A DNA stretch of 64,000 nt from positions 4,828,058 through 4,892,057 of the forward strand of contig NC_033637.1 of the NCBI RefSeq assembly GCF_001540865.1. The letters are read 5' to 3'. A program made the position numbers and the translations under genes. The DNA comes from Ananas comosus (taxonomy: Eukaryota; Streptophyta; Magnoliopsida; Poales; Bromeliaceae). The notes beneath the pieces were generated by a model, which ran no database searches, was not told the origin of the DNA, and saw only the letters and a list, made by a program, of their open reading frames with translations. Positions 45,701-60,700 of this stretch are shown piece after piece. The first letter of the stretch is position 1. Each line of letters starts with the position of its first letter.

Positions 45701-48700
45701 TTCCTAGTACCCAACACCTGACATGTTTGGATCATTTATTGGTACTTACTGTTGGGAATCCGGTACACGCCCTGGTACCGGATCTCGACAATCCGCAACC
45801 CGCTGTGGTACTGACTGCTGTGGATCCGGTATCGATTGTTGGGATTCCGCAACGGAAGCGTCGAATCCGGTTTTTACCATAAACCCGTCTCCTCAGCAAA
45901 AGCTTTCTCTCGTCTTCTATAAACCCACAAAGAAGACCTCTCCGCATGTACCCGTGAACAAGGTGCACTAAAATAACTCTCTCTCTCTTTTCTCTCCTGG
46001 TACGACACCCCAATGATTCCAGCCGTACTCCCTTTAAAAAAGAGAACCACAATGCCTATTTATAATGCTCAACTTAAAACGTACCCCAATCCTAATATAT
46101 TTAGGATTCATACTTTAATTAATATCTAAATCTATCTTAATCAATCTCTAATAGATTTAAATATTAATCCTAATCTAGTTAGGTTTATCCTCTAATTAAT
46201 ATTTAAATCTTAATTTATCTCAAACAGATTTAAATATTAATTCTTATCCAAATAGGATTTAACTACAAATCTAACCAAATCCTAACATTCTCCACCTTGG
46301 TTTGATTTGTAATTTTCAACCGCTACGTCGAGCTCACCATGCAAGCTCCACCTTGAGCTTGTCTCCTCCGCTCGATGTCGCCGCATCCGTCGCTCCGTCT
46401 CGAGCAACTGCACATCCGCGAACTTTTGGAACCAAAACCATCTTCGCTCCCGTTCTGGCTGTGCTCCCATTCAGAACGTATAAGTTCCCACGCTTGTTCG
46501 CCTCGCATACGACCCGATCTCGTTTTCGGACTCTCACAGCTCCACCTGAAGCTGAAATATCGCAACCCTTCGAGTCCAATGTGCCTAACGAGATCAAATT
46601 CCGCTTCAATTCAGGAACATGCCGCACACCTGTCAGCGTCCTCACGACCCCATCGTGCATTCGGATTTTCACCATGCCGACTCCCAATACTTTGCACGCT
46701 GTCCCGTTCCCCATCAGCGCCTTTCCACCTTTGATCGTCTTATAGGTGGCAAAAGACTCATTCTCCGGGCATACGTGAAAAGAACACGCTGAATCGAGCA
46801 CCCATGCATCGTCCAAAATTTTCGCACCTCCGGTCGCCGCATACAGTACATCAGAATCGATCATCTCCGACTCTGCTGTCTGCGCCGTCGCTGATACCGT
46901 CTCGTCCTGGTTCACGACAGTTTGCTCCTTCTGTCGCTTTAACTCCTTTAGATCATCCTGAAGTTTTCGACAATTGCGCTTGACATGCCCCTTCCTGTGA
47001 CAATAAAAGCATTCTACCTCAAATAGCGGTTTCTTCTGTTGATATCCGGTCGCCGATATTCTCGTCTCTTTCTTCGCAGTCACCACCAGTCCTACATCCT
47101 GACTTTGCGTGCCGGACTCTTAAGTCATCTTCCGCATCTCGTTCGAGAGAAGCGCCGCCGTGACCGCCTCCACGCTTATGGACTCCTTGCCATAAAGCAA
47201 CGTGGTCACCAAATGCTCATATGTCGTCGGTAGCGAAGATAGTAGGATCAACGCCTTGTCTTCGTCATCCAGATTGACTTCGATGCTGGTCAATTGGGCC
47301 ACCACCTTGTTGAACTCATTTAGATGATCATGTAGGCTCGCCGCTTCTTACATCTGCAACGTAAACAGTCGCTGCTTCAGATACAATCTGCTCGTCAGGG
47401 ATTTGGTCATGTACAGATCTTTCAATTTCTTCCACAATTTCGTCGGTGTCGTCTCGCCGGCTACATTGTAAAAAACCTCATCTGCTAATGATAGATGAAG
47501 CGTACTCAGCGCCTTCCGCTCTATCTTCGTCCATGCCGCATCCGTGACCTCCGCCGGCTTTGCCTCCTTCCCGTTCATCGTGTCGTCTAACTCTTGCTGT
47601 ACGAGGATTGCTTGTACTTTAATTTGTCATAATCCGAAATTGTTCTTGCCGTCGAACTTCTCGATTTCGAATTTCGTGGCCATCTCCGTCGATCTCTCCT
47701 GCAGATCGGTAACCTTCGGCTCTGATACCAATTGTTGGGAATCCGGTACTCGCCCCGGTACCGGATCTCGACAATCCGCAATCCGTTGTGGTACCGACTG
47801 CTGTAGATCCGGTATCGATTGTTGGGATTCCGCAACGGAAGCGTCGAATCCGGTTTTTACCATAAACCCGTCTCCTCAGCAAAAGCTTTCTCTCGTCTTC
47901 TATAAACCCACAAAGAAGACCTCTCCGTGTGTACCCGTGAACAAGGTGCACTAAAATAACTCTCTCTCTCTTTTCTCTCCTGGTACGACACCCCAATGAT
48001 TCCAGCCGTACTCCCTTTAAAAAAGAGAGCCACAATGCCTATTTATAATGCTCAACTTAAAACGTACCCCAATCCTAATATATTTAGAATTCATACTTTA
48101 ATTAATATCTAAATCTATCTTAATCAATCTCTAATAGATTTAAATATTAATCATAATCTAGTTAGGTTTATCCTCTAATTAATATTTAAATTTTAATTTA
48201 TCTCAAACAAATTTAAATATTAATTCTTATCCAAATAGGATTTAACTACAAATCTAACCAAATCCTAACACTTACTGTATTGCTACTTTGTGAATACTTC
48301 TATCCACCTTAAATGTCATACTCCGAACCCCAAATTGGGCTAATCAAGTTTAAGTTAAAACTTCTTTTCTGCTAAGTTTGTATAATTTTCAGATAGTATT
48401 GTACAATGCCATACAGAGACTGATACGATTTGAAATGTCTAAGACCTAAATACGTTTACTCAGGGACACGGCGCAATTTATCCGAAACACTTTATGATTT
48501 CGAATTAATGGTGCGCAAATTCTGTATATGGCTGTACAAACATAAGCAGAAGCTGCATAATTTCTCCAGTTATGGGCTGAACTAACAATTAAGAGGCAAA
48601 ACGACCCAGTCACCGACTCTTTCACCAACAAAGCTTATGTAGTTAATCATTCATAGCCATCCTCTTGTCTGCCACCCATTAAGATAGGAAAAGACCAAAA

Positions 48701-51700
48701 TTACTCTCCTCATATGTCTAAGCCTCATGTGATTAAATGTTAGGCAGGAAAAGTGTAAAACAACCATTTTACTCTAAAAACTTAAGCTGTTAGAGAACGA
48801 AATTAATATACTAGAAGCCTGGCGTGACTCGAACTCAGGACCTCCTGCTCTGATCCCATGTAAAACAACCGTTGTACTCTAAAATCTTAAACTGTTAAAG
48901 AACGGTGTTTAAACATTTTTATATTTAACAAAAAGTTTCTTCTCCTCTCATCTCTTTCTTTATTCTTCTTTCTTGAGAAGATGACCAAAAGTAAGGACAG
49001 AACATTCTCGACCATTCTCAAAGAAGATGAGAAATAGTGGAGCACAAGCTTGGAGGAAAGATCTATTTCAAACTTGGAAGCCCTAAAGAAATGAATTTGG
49101 GGATTTTTGCTTTTAAAGTTTAGACTAGGGTTTTTAGAACTTGATTTGAATTTGTTTAGAGTCCGTTTAAATGCTATTAACTACTTTTACGACCGGGCCA
49201 TAATTTTTAGAGGATTTGACACTATATGGTGAAGCTCAATTTTGCCGTTGACGTGGGATTCAATTATGGGTCCTCGGATTGACACTTGAGGAGTCAATTA
49301 GGTTCGTCGGGAGGGACCAAGGCCACGGGCATCGTGTGCTGGCAAGCCAACAACTTACGGACAATTAAAAATTAAATTAAAAATTAAATTTGTTATATTT
49401 CTCATGGTACTACTAATTGCAACACAACATTCATAACTTAGAAAATTAATATGACGATTGCATGCTTATTGTCGAATGCGTCATAATAACAGCAAGTACA
49501 ATTTCTTTTATGCATATTATAATTTTAAATTTAAAATTTAAAATTATAAACTTTAATTTTGAGATTTCAAATTATAAATTTTAAAAATTTAAATTTTTAA
49601 ATTTTAAGTTTTCAAATTTTAAAATAAGAATAGGGGTGGGAACAATTAATAAAAATAATTTATTATAATAAATTTATAAATTTTTTTACAATTATACTTA
49701 AACTTAAATTTAATAAAAAGATTTTATTATAATATTTAATTATAAAAAATATGTATTAATATAGTATAATTAATAATTTTATAATAAAAATAATATATTA
49801 TAATATATAACATATTATATTTATATAATTTAGTTTTAATTCAACATATAATTTTAATTAAGTTTGAAATTAAGTATTGGAATAGCACTATTCCACCAAA
49901 ATGGTGGAATAGAAAATTCCTTGCTATTCCGGGATAATCAGGAATAGCAAGGTTTGACCGAATAAAATATCCCTACAACAAATCACTCCATTTGGCGGAA
50001 TAGCGGGGATAACTTTTGTTATCCCCGCTTATCCCTCAAACCAAACGGGGCCTAGGAGTATATATTTTTATATATTCACTCCAGTGTAAAGGTGTTCATA
50101 TGGATCGGGTCGGGTTTGGATAATTATATACTGTACCCATACCTTAAAAAACATAGGTAGGAAAAAAATATATATACCCTACCTATTTAACTTCGGGTCA
50201 GGTTTGGGTCTGGGCGCTTAAGTTACTAATATACCCATCGGATCTATCTGAGCTGGTCTGAATAGTGACTATCCGAATACTACTTGAAATCGGGTATGGG
50301 TCAGGTCTAGATCAGGTATGGATATCCATATGCATATAATTTTTATAGCCTTAATTAAACAGTTTATAGATAAACTATAAAGCTCTTACTATAAAAAAAA
50401 CTCGCATTCTAATAAATTGCACTCAGTTCAAAAAAATTCGTTCAAAAGAAAGAACAAAATATCCCAATACAAGAAAGGCCATCATTTTTCATAAGCACAA
50501 AAGATATGGAAAAGCTATCATACTCCATAAAAAGTACAAAATGGCATCATCAAGTAGCATATACGTACTAAGACATCTTAAGTGGATATAAACCATATAC
50601 TACTATAATACACATGAATCCAAAGCATATGCACCTACCGTAAAGTAATATGAACCATATAATACTACAATACACATGGGTCCAAAACACATGTACCTAC
50701 TATTATATAGTTAAAACATATACATAATATGTCTGAAATATTGCAATGAAAATATAGGTATCAAGTTTTTCAATTTTCACGAGTGAACAACAACATAATA
50801 GTCACAATAACCAATAGAACAATTATCAAAATTTTTTTCTTGTCGATTGATTCTTTTTCCAGAATTTCTAGTAACAAAAGTCTTCAACCTGTCAACAAAA
50901 GGGTTTCATTTGGACGTACACAAAGACCCTTCATCTATAAGTCCTATTGAAGATGATATCTCAACTTCAATTCTATTTTATTTGCTATCGGATATTTCAC
51001 TGAGTCTAAATCCAAATCTAGATTTGAAAACTATTTCAAACCCTACCCATTAAAAGGTTGGATTCGGATCGGATCCAAGTCGGTTATAAAGCATCCGGAC
51101 CTATGTCCGAAACTTTAATGGATAATTTTTTTTTGCTCATATGCTATCCATTTTTTATTGGCTACGATTCGGGTCCAAGTAAGGTATAGGATATCAGGTA
51201 TTTTGGATGGCTTTAATCCAATGTTTATACCTCGTGGATCTAGCCACTGTCTAAATTGATATAGCCGAGTTAAGAGGTTTAGTCCTATTCCTGGGGTCTT
51301 ACATTCTCCCACTCTTTAAGCCTTATGTCCTCATTAGGCTCTGACACACTCATAAGTATCAAGCAATATCATACTCGACCTTATGGTTGTTAGAGATAAT
51401 GCTAATTAGATTAGGATTAGATTATTTGATATTATCCATTATTATATTCGGTTATGATTAAAATATATTCGGTTATTATTTAAATGATGGTTAAGATGAA
51501 ATCTAATTAGAGTAGGATTATATGTAATTAGTTATAAATAGATAGGTTGGGATTATTTGGTTAATGAAGCTGGGAGTCGCCATAATTAATTAGCGCTCGC
51601 CAAAGGTTGCATATGGTGATGAGTTATGTTCTTCAATAAAGTTATTTTGTTTTTCTTCCATGACAACGTACCAGATTTTTTGATTTGTCTTCTTCCTCTC

Positions 51701-54700
51701 TCGTTTTTTTCTATTTTACTTTTTGTGGAGATCTCTCTATACCATAACAAGTATATAGAACGTATTTGTTAGTGGCCCATCACCGTAACAAGTGGTATCA
51801 GAGCCTAGATTTCGAGAGGAGAAGGTGTTGATAGCGTTTAACAGCGCTAATGGAGTTGCACAAGGATTCCCAATTTTCAAGGGGGACAATTATGATTTTT
51901 GGTGCGTGAAGATGCGGACGTTACTGCGATCCCAAGATTTATGGGATTTTGTCGAAAAAGGATGCAAGGAAACAACCGGAGAGAATCTGAAAAAGATGCA
52001 AAGGCGTTTTTTTTTATTCAGCAATCAGTTGACGATTCTATATTTTCTCACATTGCCGGTGCTACTAAATCAAAGGAAGTATGGGATATATTACAGAAGG
52101 AATACCAAGGTAATGAAAAGGTACTTAGAGTTAAAATTCAAATTTTAAAAAGAAGATTTGAAACTTCTTTTATGCAAGAAAATGAAAATATTCATACTTT
52201 TTATTCTAAAGTTATGGAATTAGTTATCTTGATGCGTACATATGGTGAACAGATTACTGATCAAACAGTAGTCGAAAAAATTTTAAGAAGTCTAACGAAA
52301 AAATATGGTGATGTTGTTTCTGCTATAGAAGAGGCAAAAGATTTATCTAAATTATCTTGTAGCGAACTTCTTGGTTCTCTTTTAGTACATGAAGAACGAA
52401 AAGATAGAACTGAAAATTTTTCTGAGCATGCTTTTCAAAGTGAATCGAAAAGCGATGAAAAAGATGGTGCCGATTCTTCTAATTATCAAGCTTTAGCATA
52501 CGGTGGCTATAGTAGAGGCCGTGGTCGTGGCCTAGGCAGAGACCGCGGAGGTAGATCGGGTGATTTCAACAACAGAAACGATGAAAGATCGGGTAATCAA
52601 AATCAGAGAACCTACGGAGGTAACGATGAATCTCGTAATCGTAAAAATATTCAATGCTATTATTGTAAAAAATTTGGCCATATCGAGCGCTTTTGTCGAT
52701 TGAAACAACAAAATGTGAATTTTGTTTGTGAAAAGAATGAAAACGATAATGTACTTTTTACATGTCGTTCATTAGAAAAAATTACTAACAATATTTGGTA
52801 TGTCGATAGTGGTTGTAGCAGTCACATGACAGGAAAAGAAGAGAACTTTATTAATTTGGACAAATCAGTTAAAGGCCGGGTGACGATAGGTGACGGTTAT
52901 GTCCATGACGTGCACGGAAGAGGTACAATTGCGGTAAATATTTCTGGAATGCAAAAAATAAATAATGTCTTATATGTTTCAGGATTAAATTCCAATCTTT
53001 TTAGTGTGGGTCAATTTTTGAAAGAAGGTCATTCGCTTATTTTTGAAGATTCTAAGTGCACAATTTATGAAGATAAAGATAAAAAGAATTTGCTTTTTGA
53101 AGTTCCAATGACAGAAAATAAAATTTTTCCTGTTCATGTTGCAATGAAAGTAGTGCTAGATGATGATTGGTTATGGCACTATCGATATGGTCATTTGAGT
53201 TTTAAGGGACTTGATCTATTACATAAAAAGAATATGGTTGATGGTTTGCCTTTGGTGCATAATAATAATTCTGTATGTGAAAGTTGTGTGCTAGGAAAGC
53301 ATCACAGGAACTCTTTTCCGAGAAAGAGCAATAGGAGAGCCAAAGAACCATTAGAATTAATACATGCAGATGTATGCGGACCGATGTAGACACCGTCGCT
53401 CAGCATCAATTACTACTTTGTAGTTTTCGTGGATGATTATAGCCGGATGACTTGGGTTTATTTTATCAAAAATAAATCCCAAGCTTTTGATGTTTTTCAG
53501 AAATTTAAAAATTTGATTGAGAACGAATCTGGTTATTATATTAGCACCCTTTGTACAGATTGAGGGGAAGAATTTATTTCTAACAAGTTTGAAAATTTTT
53601 GTAAGGCTAATGGTATCCACAGACAGTTGACAACCAGTTACACACCTCAGCAGAACGGAATTGCAGAGCGCAAAAATCGAAGTTTAGTGGGGATGGCAAA
53701 AAGCATGTTGAAAGCGAAAAATCTCCCGAACAAATTTTGGGCAGAAGCGGTATCTACTGCAGCATACATTCTCAATAGAAGTACAACTTTAGCGCTGGAG
53801 AATATTACACCTTATGAAGTATGGACGGGGTGGAAACCGAAGGTAAAACACTTTAAAATTTTTGGATCAGCTTCTTTTGTTCATACCCCATCACAAAATA
53901 GGCAAAAATTGGATGATAATAGTCAGAAGTGTATTTTTGTTGGATATAGTGAAAGAAGTAAAGCTTATCGATTTTATAATCCTACTACTAACTCTTTAAT
54001 TATAAGTCGTGATGCTATATTTGATGAACAAAAAGCTTGGGATTGGAGCGCAAAAGTGCAGGATAATCCACTTTTGATATTCGAAAATGAAACTGCAACT
54101 GAAAATAGAAACAATGGCGAAAACACGACAAGCACAGAAACAACACCACAAGCTTCACCATGAATTTCACCAGAAACTTCTCCAGAGACAACGCCAAGAA
54201 AAGTAAGATCACTTAGTGAAATATATGAACAGTGCATGTATTCACAATGTGGAGAATCACAAAACTGCGAAAAGGTGGCAAAATCTAATGATTGGTATAA
54301 GGCGACGAACAAAGAAAATGCAGCGTTAAGGAAAAATAATATCTACGAGTTTGATGAATCGCCTATAGATAAAGAAGTTATTGGATTTAAGTTGATATAT
54401 AAGGCGAAAATGATATTGAGAGATTTGAAAGGAACAAGAGACCACCGGTTGTGGTATACTAATCCTAACGATTTTTATTTTGGTTATTTTAATAGTGGTT
54501 GGACAGATTCAGTTGATGATCGAAAAAGTACGAGAAGGGTTCGAGTTGATACACTAAGCAACCGAGGAGCAGATGGCGGATATTTTCATAAAGTCGCTAA
54601 CATTGGAGAAATTCATATTTTGCCGAGAAAAGATCGGTGTGAAGGACATTAGCATTATGGGGGAGTGTTAGAGATAATGCTAATTAGATTAGGATTAGAT

Positions 54701-57700
54701 TATTTGATATTATCCATTATTATATTCAGTTATGGTTAAGATATATTCGGTTATTATTTAAATGATGGTTAAGATGAAATCTAATTAGAGTAGGATTCTA
54801 TGTAATTAGTTATAAATAGATAGGTTGGGATTATTTGGTTAATGAAGTCGGGAGTCGCCATAATTAATTAGCGCTCGCCGAAGGTTGCATATGGTGATGA
54901 GTTTTTTTCTTCAATAAAGTTATTTTGTTTTGCTTCCATGACAACGTACCAGATTCTTTGATTTGTCTTCTTCCCCTCTCGTTTTTTCTATTTTACTTTT
55001 TGTGGAGATCTCTATATACCATAACAAGTATATAGAACGTATTTGTTGGTGGCCCATCACCGTAACAATGGTGAGCTGTGCTCCACCCACATGATCGATT
55101 CTACAAATGACTGGGTGTTATCATTGTTGCACTTGTGTTGCCTCTTTCACTCTCCAACTAAGGCATTAGTGTGCAAACATACTGAATACCACAATTTCTG
55201 CATGACAGTGTGCAACGCAATTGCATACTAACTTGCAAGAATGAGATTTGGCTCTCTAGTACAAACCGATGGCTTCCATAGTAAGAAGCAATGTCTAGTT
55301 TGGTTACTCTAGCATTTTGAAGAGAGCGAACGATAGAATTTTAATTAATATAGGAATTGCAATATGCCATTTGTGGGAAGCTTGTTTTGCAAGTGCAAAG
55401 CAAGAAAAAGGAAATGTTGTTCAGCGAAGTTTGTAGTACTTACCCCAAAACAAAGAACTTGGGCAAAAACCTGATGATAAGAAAGTTAAGGGGAATAAGC
55501 TCTTGAATAAAAGGGAGAGAGAAGCTAATAATCCTGGGAAGGAAAAAAAATAAATAAATGCACTAGCAAAAGGAACGTTGAGCATTACAACGACAGTATA
55601 TTTGGATTGCAAGTGTAAAGCAAGAAAAGAAATGTTGTTCAGCAAAGTTTGCAGTACTTATCCCAAAAAAAGAACTTGGGCACAAATCCGATGATGAGAA
55701 AGTTAAGGGGAATAAGCTCTTGAATAAAAGGAAGAGAGAAGCTAATAATCCTAGGAAGGAAAAAAATAAATAAATGCACTAGAAAAAGGGAATGATAAGC
55801 ATTATAAAGACGGTATATTTTGATTTAAGGGTAGGTGTTGTAGTTGATAAAAAATCCCTAATTTTTCGTATTAAATAGGCATGCAAGAATTATAAGCTAA
55901 ATGGAATAGAGCGAGAAGAACATGGCATCTCGAATGACCATGGAAAGGGAAGAACACGCACACCCCACTTTCTTCGCTTTGAAAGTGGAGTTCTACGCTT
56001 GTGAACGAAGAATTAGGCAAGATTAGCAGCCTATACATATATAGGAGCTTTCTTAATAAAATTCCTAGGTTAAGAAGTCAAGGATGTGATTCAACTCTCC
56101 TATCATTCTGAAAACTCTGTGAATGCATTATTAAAACTAGAGCACTAATAAATTAGATTTGTGATTAAAATTGCCACACCCTAATAGTCCACATCAGATA
56201 GAAAAAGAATTATAATTGTGAACATAAGAGTTCATAGACCCTAATAATAATTAATAGCTAGGCATAAACATTTTGGGTCAATAGTTTGGATTATTAATCT
56301 TTTGTATCACAGCGAGTTCACCAACCAGAAGTGCGAAGTGGGGCTCACATCTCCCCGTGGTCATCTTGGTTGTCTTGGTTGGACGGGAAAAGGGCTGTGG
56401 CCGGGGTTGTGCCCAAAAGTGTGAGGGCGAAGTCGGCCACACATTGCTTGGTGGTCATCTTGGTTGTCTTGGTTGGATGGGAAAAGAGTTGTAGCGGAAG
56501 TGCTAGATTGGCCTCACATCACATGGTTGTATTGGTTAGATGGAAAAAGGATTGCGATTGTGAATATAAGAGACCATGAATTTTAATAATAATAGCCAGA
56601 TTTAACCATTGTGGATCAGTAGTTTAGAAAGAAAATGTTGGATGGGAAAAAGATTGTGATTGTAAATATAAGAGACTATGAATTCTAATTAATAATTATA
56701 ATAGCCAGACAAGAATATTTTGGGTCAGTAGTTTGGGAAGAAAAGAAAGCAGAAAATTGATCAATCCAAAAAAGGAAGCAAAAAACTGATCAATTCGAAA
56801 GTGTGCGAGGAACTGCCCTAAGGCATATTTCTATCTTTGACGTAGATTAACCAAGAGTACGTACTACCCCAAAGGTATGTTCGAAACTCCTTATCCTACG
56901 AGCACGACTGTGGCGGAGGTTAATTGACGAAAATTTTTTCAACACATAGATAAGTTGGGATATGTAAGGGCACTATCATGTGGCCTTTTTATAGATCCAC
57001 AAAACCCTAACGACATGTTTGGTTTATGATTGGAATGGAAATGAGAAATGGATTGGATTGCTTTGGAATTGGAAATGGATTGAAGAATCATCCAAAAATA
57101 TTTGGTTCATTATTTGAATGAAAATTCATAAATTTTGAGAGAGGGTTTTGATTAAGAGAGAGAAAATTGATGAAGGGAGATGAGATAGGTGTTGATAAAA
57201 AAAAATTTTGAATAGTTTATTTTCAAATTGACCAATCCGGAATTCTAAGCCGGATTGGATCATAAATGAATTTGACCATTCCCACTCGGGAGTGGAATGG
57301 GAACCAAAATTTGATTGCTATAAAATAAATGACAATTATCGGAATCAATGAATTACATTCCGATTTCATAGTCTAAAATAGATGAACCAAACATGCCGTA
57401 AATGTAAGTCCCCTTTTATAGTTCCATAAAATGCTTACATTAAAGTCCACAAGGTGCACCTGATGACACACACAAACATTCGCAAAACACTCACGTTATA
57501 TATGCATAAAAACCCTAAGGGTGCGTTTGGTTCGCATTATGAAAGATTACTAGGAATAAAAGATATCCGAGAATCTTATTCCTATTCATCCTATTACTAA
57601 GAATGTAAAATTTCTGTGTTTGGTTCGCACAGTAATATTAATTAGCCATGTTATTTAATATTACAAAAAAAATATACAATTAATTAATTAATTTATTTAA

Positions 57701-60700
57701 TTAATTTTAGATAATGTTACCAAAAGTTTCAACATCTTTTTAGAAAAAAGGGAGAGAGAGTATAAGTTAGAGAGAGAGAGAGAGAGAGAGAGAGCATAAT
57801 TAAAAAAATAGAAAGAAAAATACAGTCGAAATTAGAGGGAGAGAGTTGAAATTTTAGAAAGAGAGAGAGAGAGAAAGCTTAGTTTAGAGAGAGAAAAAAA
57901 AGTTGAATTTTAGAGAGAAAAATATGTTTAGAGCGAGATATAAGGTTAGAGTGTAAAGAAAAATAATATCAATTAGCCGGCGGGTAGGAAGAAAGAAAGA
58001 GATTAGACATATTATGATTACCCCAATTCATTAATATGAGGATACCCACCCTCCCTCAAGCGAATGAGATTAGTACTTTGGGGTGAATCTTATTCCCAAG
58101 TGAATCCAATATTACCAACTAGATTACTTAGTGCGTTTAGCCAAACACCGCCATATTTTTTTATTCTTATTGGATTACTAGGAATCTTTAAAAGATAGCG
58201 CGAACCAAACGCACCCTAATATTAAAGTCTCCGACATGCACCGAAAGAGACACGAGAACGTTCGCAAAACGTGCGCATTCACCTGAGCAGACGCAATAGA
58301 AAAAAAATTAGAAACAAGTGAACTAAATAAATAATTATCAAGCAACAATTATTAAAATATTTTGGGTAAGTCCCGCAATGGGTTGGTTCAGTTTAGTGCG
58401 TGCACACAAATTAAAGAATTTTCTCTCAAACCCAATTCTTTTCTTCACAAGCCCGTAAGGGCTTATGCCACACCCCCAAATATAAATAGATGTGGTTTTA
58501 TTTTCACTTGCAATGTGAGAGTAGAATTTCACCTTGACAAGAGGGGTTATAGCTCAAGTTCAAATTTCATTTTGAAATTGAAAGAGAAAGAGGTGAGAGG
58601 CACGAGAAAAAAAAGGAATCCAATTATAGGTGAGAGAGAATAGTTTTAAAAAAATTTAAAGGAATGTGGAGGGAATTTTGGGTTCCCCCCTAAATTTTCC
58701 TCCTAGAAAGGTCTCATTTTGGTTGCATTAAGAGTTTGCACGAGAATAGTCCTTAATCGAATAATTATAAAAGAATAATAGAGATCAGACGTGGAGTTAC
58801 CGAGCACAACTCAAACCCACACAGCATACGAGCGCAGCAGAAATAGAATCTTTTGTAGACGTAAGAGACGAGAACGATCATAGAAAAATAAACACAAGAA
58901 TAACAAAGCAATTAAGAAAATAAAAATCACAAGAACACAAGATTTATGTGGTTCGGTCAACCTTGAGTCGACCTACGTCCATGGGTAAGACCACCTCAAT
59001 ACTTTTTTTCGATTAATCCACGACACAAAAGTACAAAGAAATAGATTGGATTACAAGAAACTCTTTCTCAGGAGCTCTCCACGTTTTCCTCTCAAATGGG
59101 GAGTCTACAATAAAGCTCATAATCTAAAAGATTAATTACAAGAGTTTAAAGAATCCAAAAATCTCAATTCTAGTAGGAAACGATCTTTGCCTTCCATCCG
59201 AATCTCCGATTCATATCTAACCGTCTATATCCTCTTAGGAATCCATTTTAAAGTAATTCTACACCATCCCTTGTTGGCTTACATAGCCCAGCATCCTGCC
59301 CTATGGCAGGAGGCCATGTTGGGTCGAGTCATATTCGAAATAGTGTAAGGCTGGATGGGCCGAGTCATATTTGAAGTGGCGTGAGGCTGGTTCGGCCGAG
59401 TCACAATCAAGACCCGTAGGCGTTGTATCTGTACGCTTTAAATGAATTACTTGTGTTTTTCTAACAGCTCGAGTTTTTGAGATTAATGGTTAGCGCCAAC
59501 GATTCGATAAATGGTATCAGAACCAGAGGCCACAGGTTCGACTCCCGCATGCTGCAAATGTGTGCAGGTGTTGGAGGGAGGATTGTTGGCTTAAATAGGC
59601 TAGCATCCTGCCCTGTGGCGGGAGGCTATATTTGGCCGAGTCATGTTCGAAATGACGTGAGGCTGGGTAGGCCGATCGAGTCATGTTCAAAGTGGCGTGA
59701 GACTGGTTGGGCCGAGTCACAATCAAGACCTGTGGGTGCTGTTTCTGTACGCTTTAAGTTAATTGGTTGCGTATTTCTAACAGCTCAAGCTTTTGGGATT
59801 AATGGTTAGCACCAACGATCCGACAATCCCTAATCTTTTGGAACAAAATTAGATCTAATTAGAGTCAAGCTCTGCATATCCAATCCGTCGCGGAATTGCG
59901 TACCCGTACTCAAAGTCGCATCCCGGTACTCAATACATAAACAGAATATGGCGTATCAGTACACCAAGTCGCATACCGGTACTCAATACAAAAAGCAGTT
60001 TTTCAGCTTTCGGGTTTTGAGGTACTCCTGAGGAACTGTTGAGGTACTCAATAGTACCGGTACTAAAACTTCAGGTACAGGTACCCAACATCCAGAAATC
60101 CCAAAACTTCGATGTTTTTACCGTGACATCGACTTGGGACATGGCTTTACATAATCCAACAAAATCTACTATTGGACTCAGACCTAATAGACTTAAGCTT
60201 TTAGTTGAATGTGTTCCATCAGATATATCATATCCTTTGGCTTATGCAGGTGTGGACTAAACCTAGAACTTATTAACAATGGATATTTGATGGTTAACGA
60301 TCATGGGCTACTTGTCTAACTGGCATGGTGCGATCGAGTTTGTGGCTCTTTGAAGATTCTAAGCTACTTGTCTAGGTGGTGTGGTGTGATTAAATTGGTG
60401 ACGGTTATGGACATGACTGGTTCATAGAGCGAAGTCATGGTCACGATATGATGGTTTAATGCACTAAAAAGAATTGAGCTAAAAAGGTGCATGTTAAGCG
60501 TATAGGGTAAAATGGTTAGTGCATTCAAAAGCAATCAAGCTAGGGAGGCACAAGTTAGGGCACATGGGCTCAAATGAATTTTTGAGTGGCCTCGGTTAAA
60601 AAATGCATGGATTCAGATGAAAAGTAAAGAAACTTGAAGGGTATGTTTTGGAGAAGAACCGAAAAATTGGCTTGATACAACTCTTAAAGAATAAAAAAGA

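Larger units (their letters stand above)
55073..57010. other. MADS intron 2 sequence with a tandem duplication and an LTR fragment
   Basis: Includes the duplication at 55,387-55,832 and the LTR fragment at 56,770-56,960. Also at 56,345-56,580 there are short repeats of TCATCTTGGTTGTCTTGGTT and GGAAAAGGG-type motifs. No gene was recognised. Confidence 0.5.

Noticed and set aside
46302..46745. 147-codon plus-strand frame
   Set aside because: Antisense shadow of the Copia gag-protease region on the minus strand.
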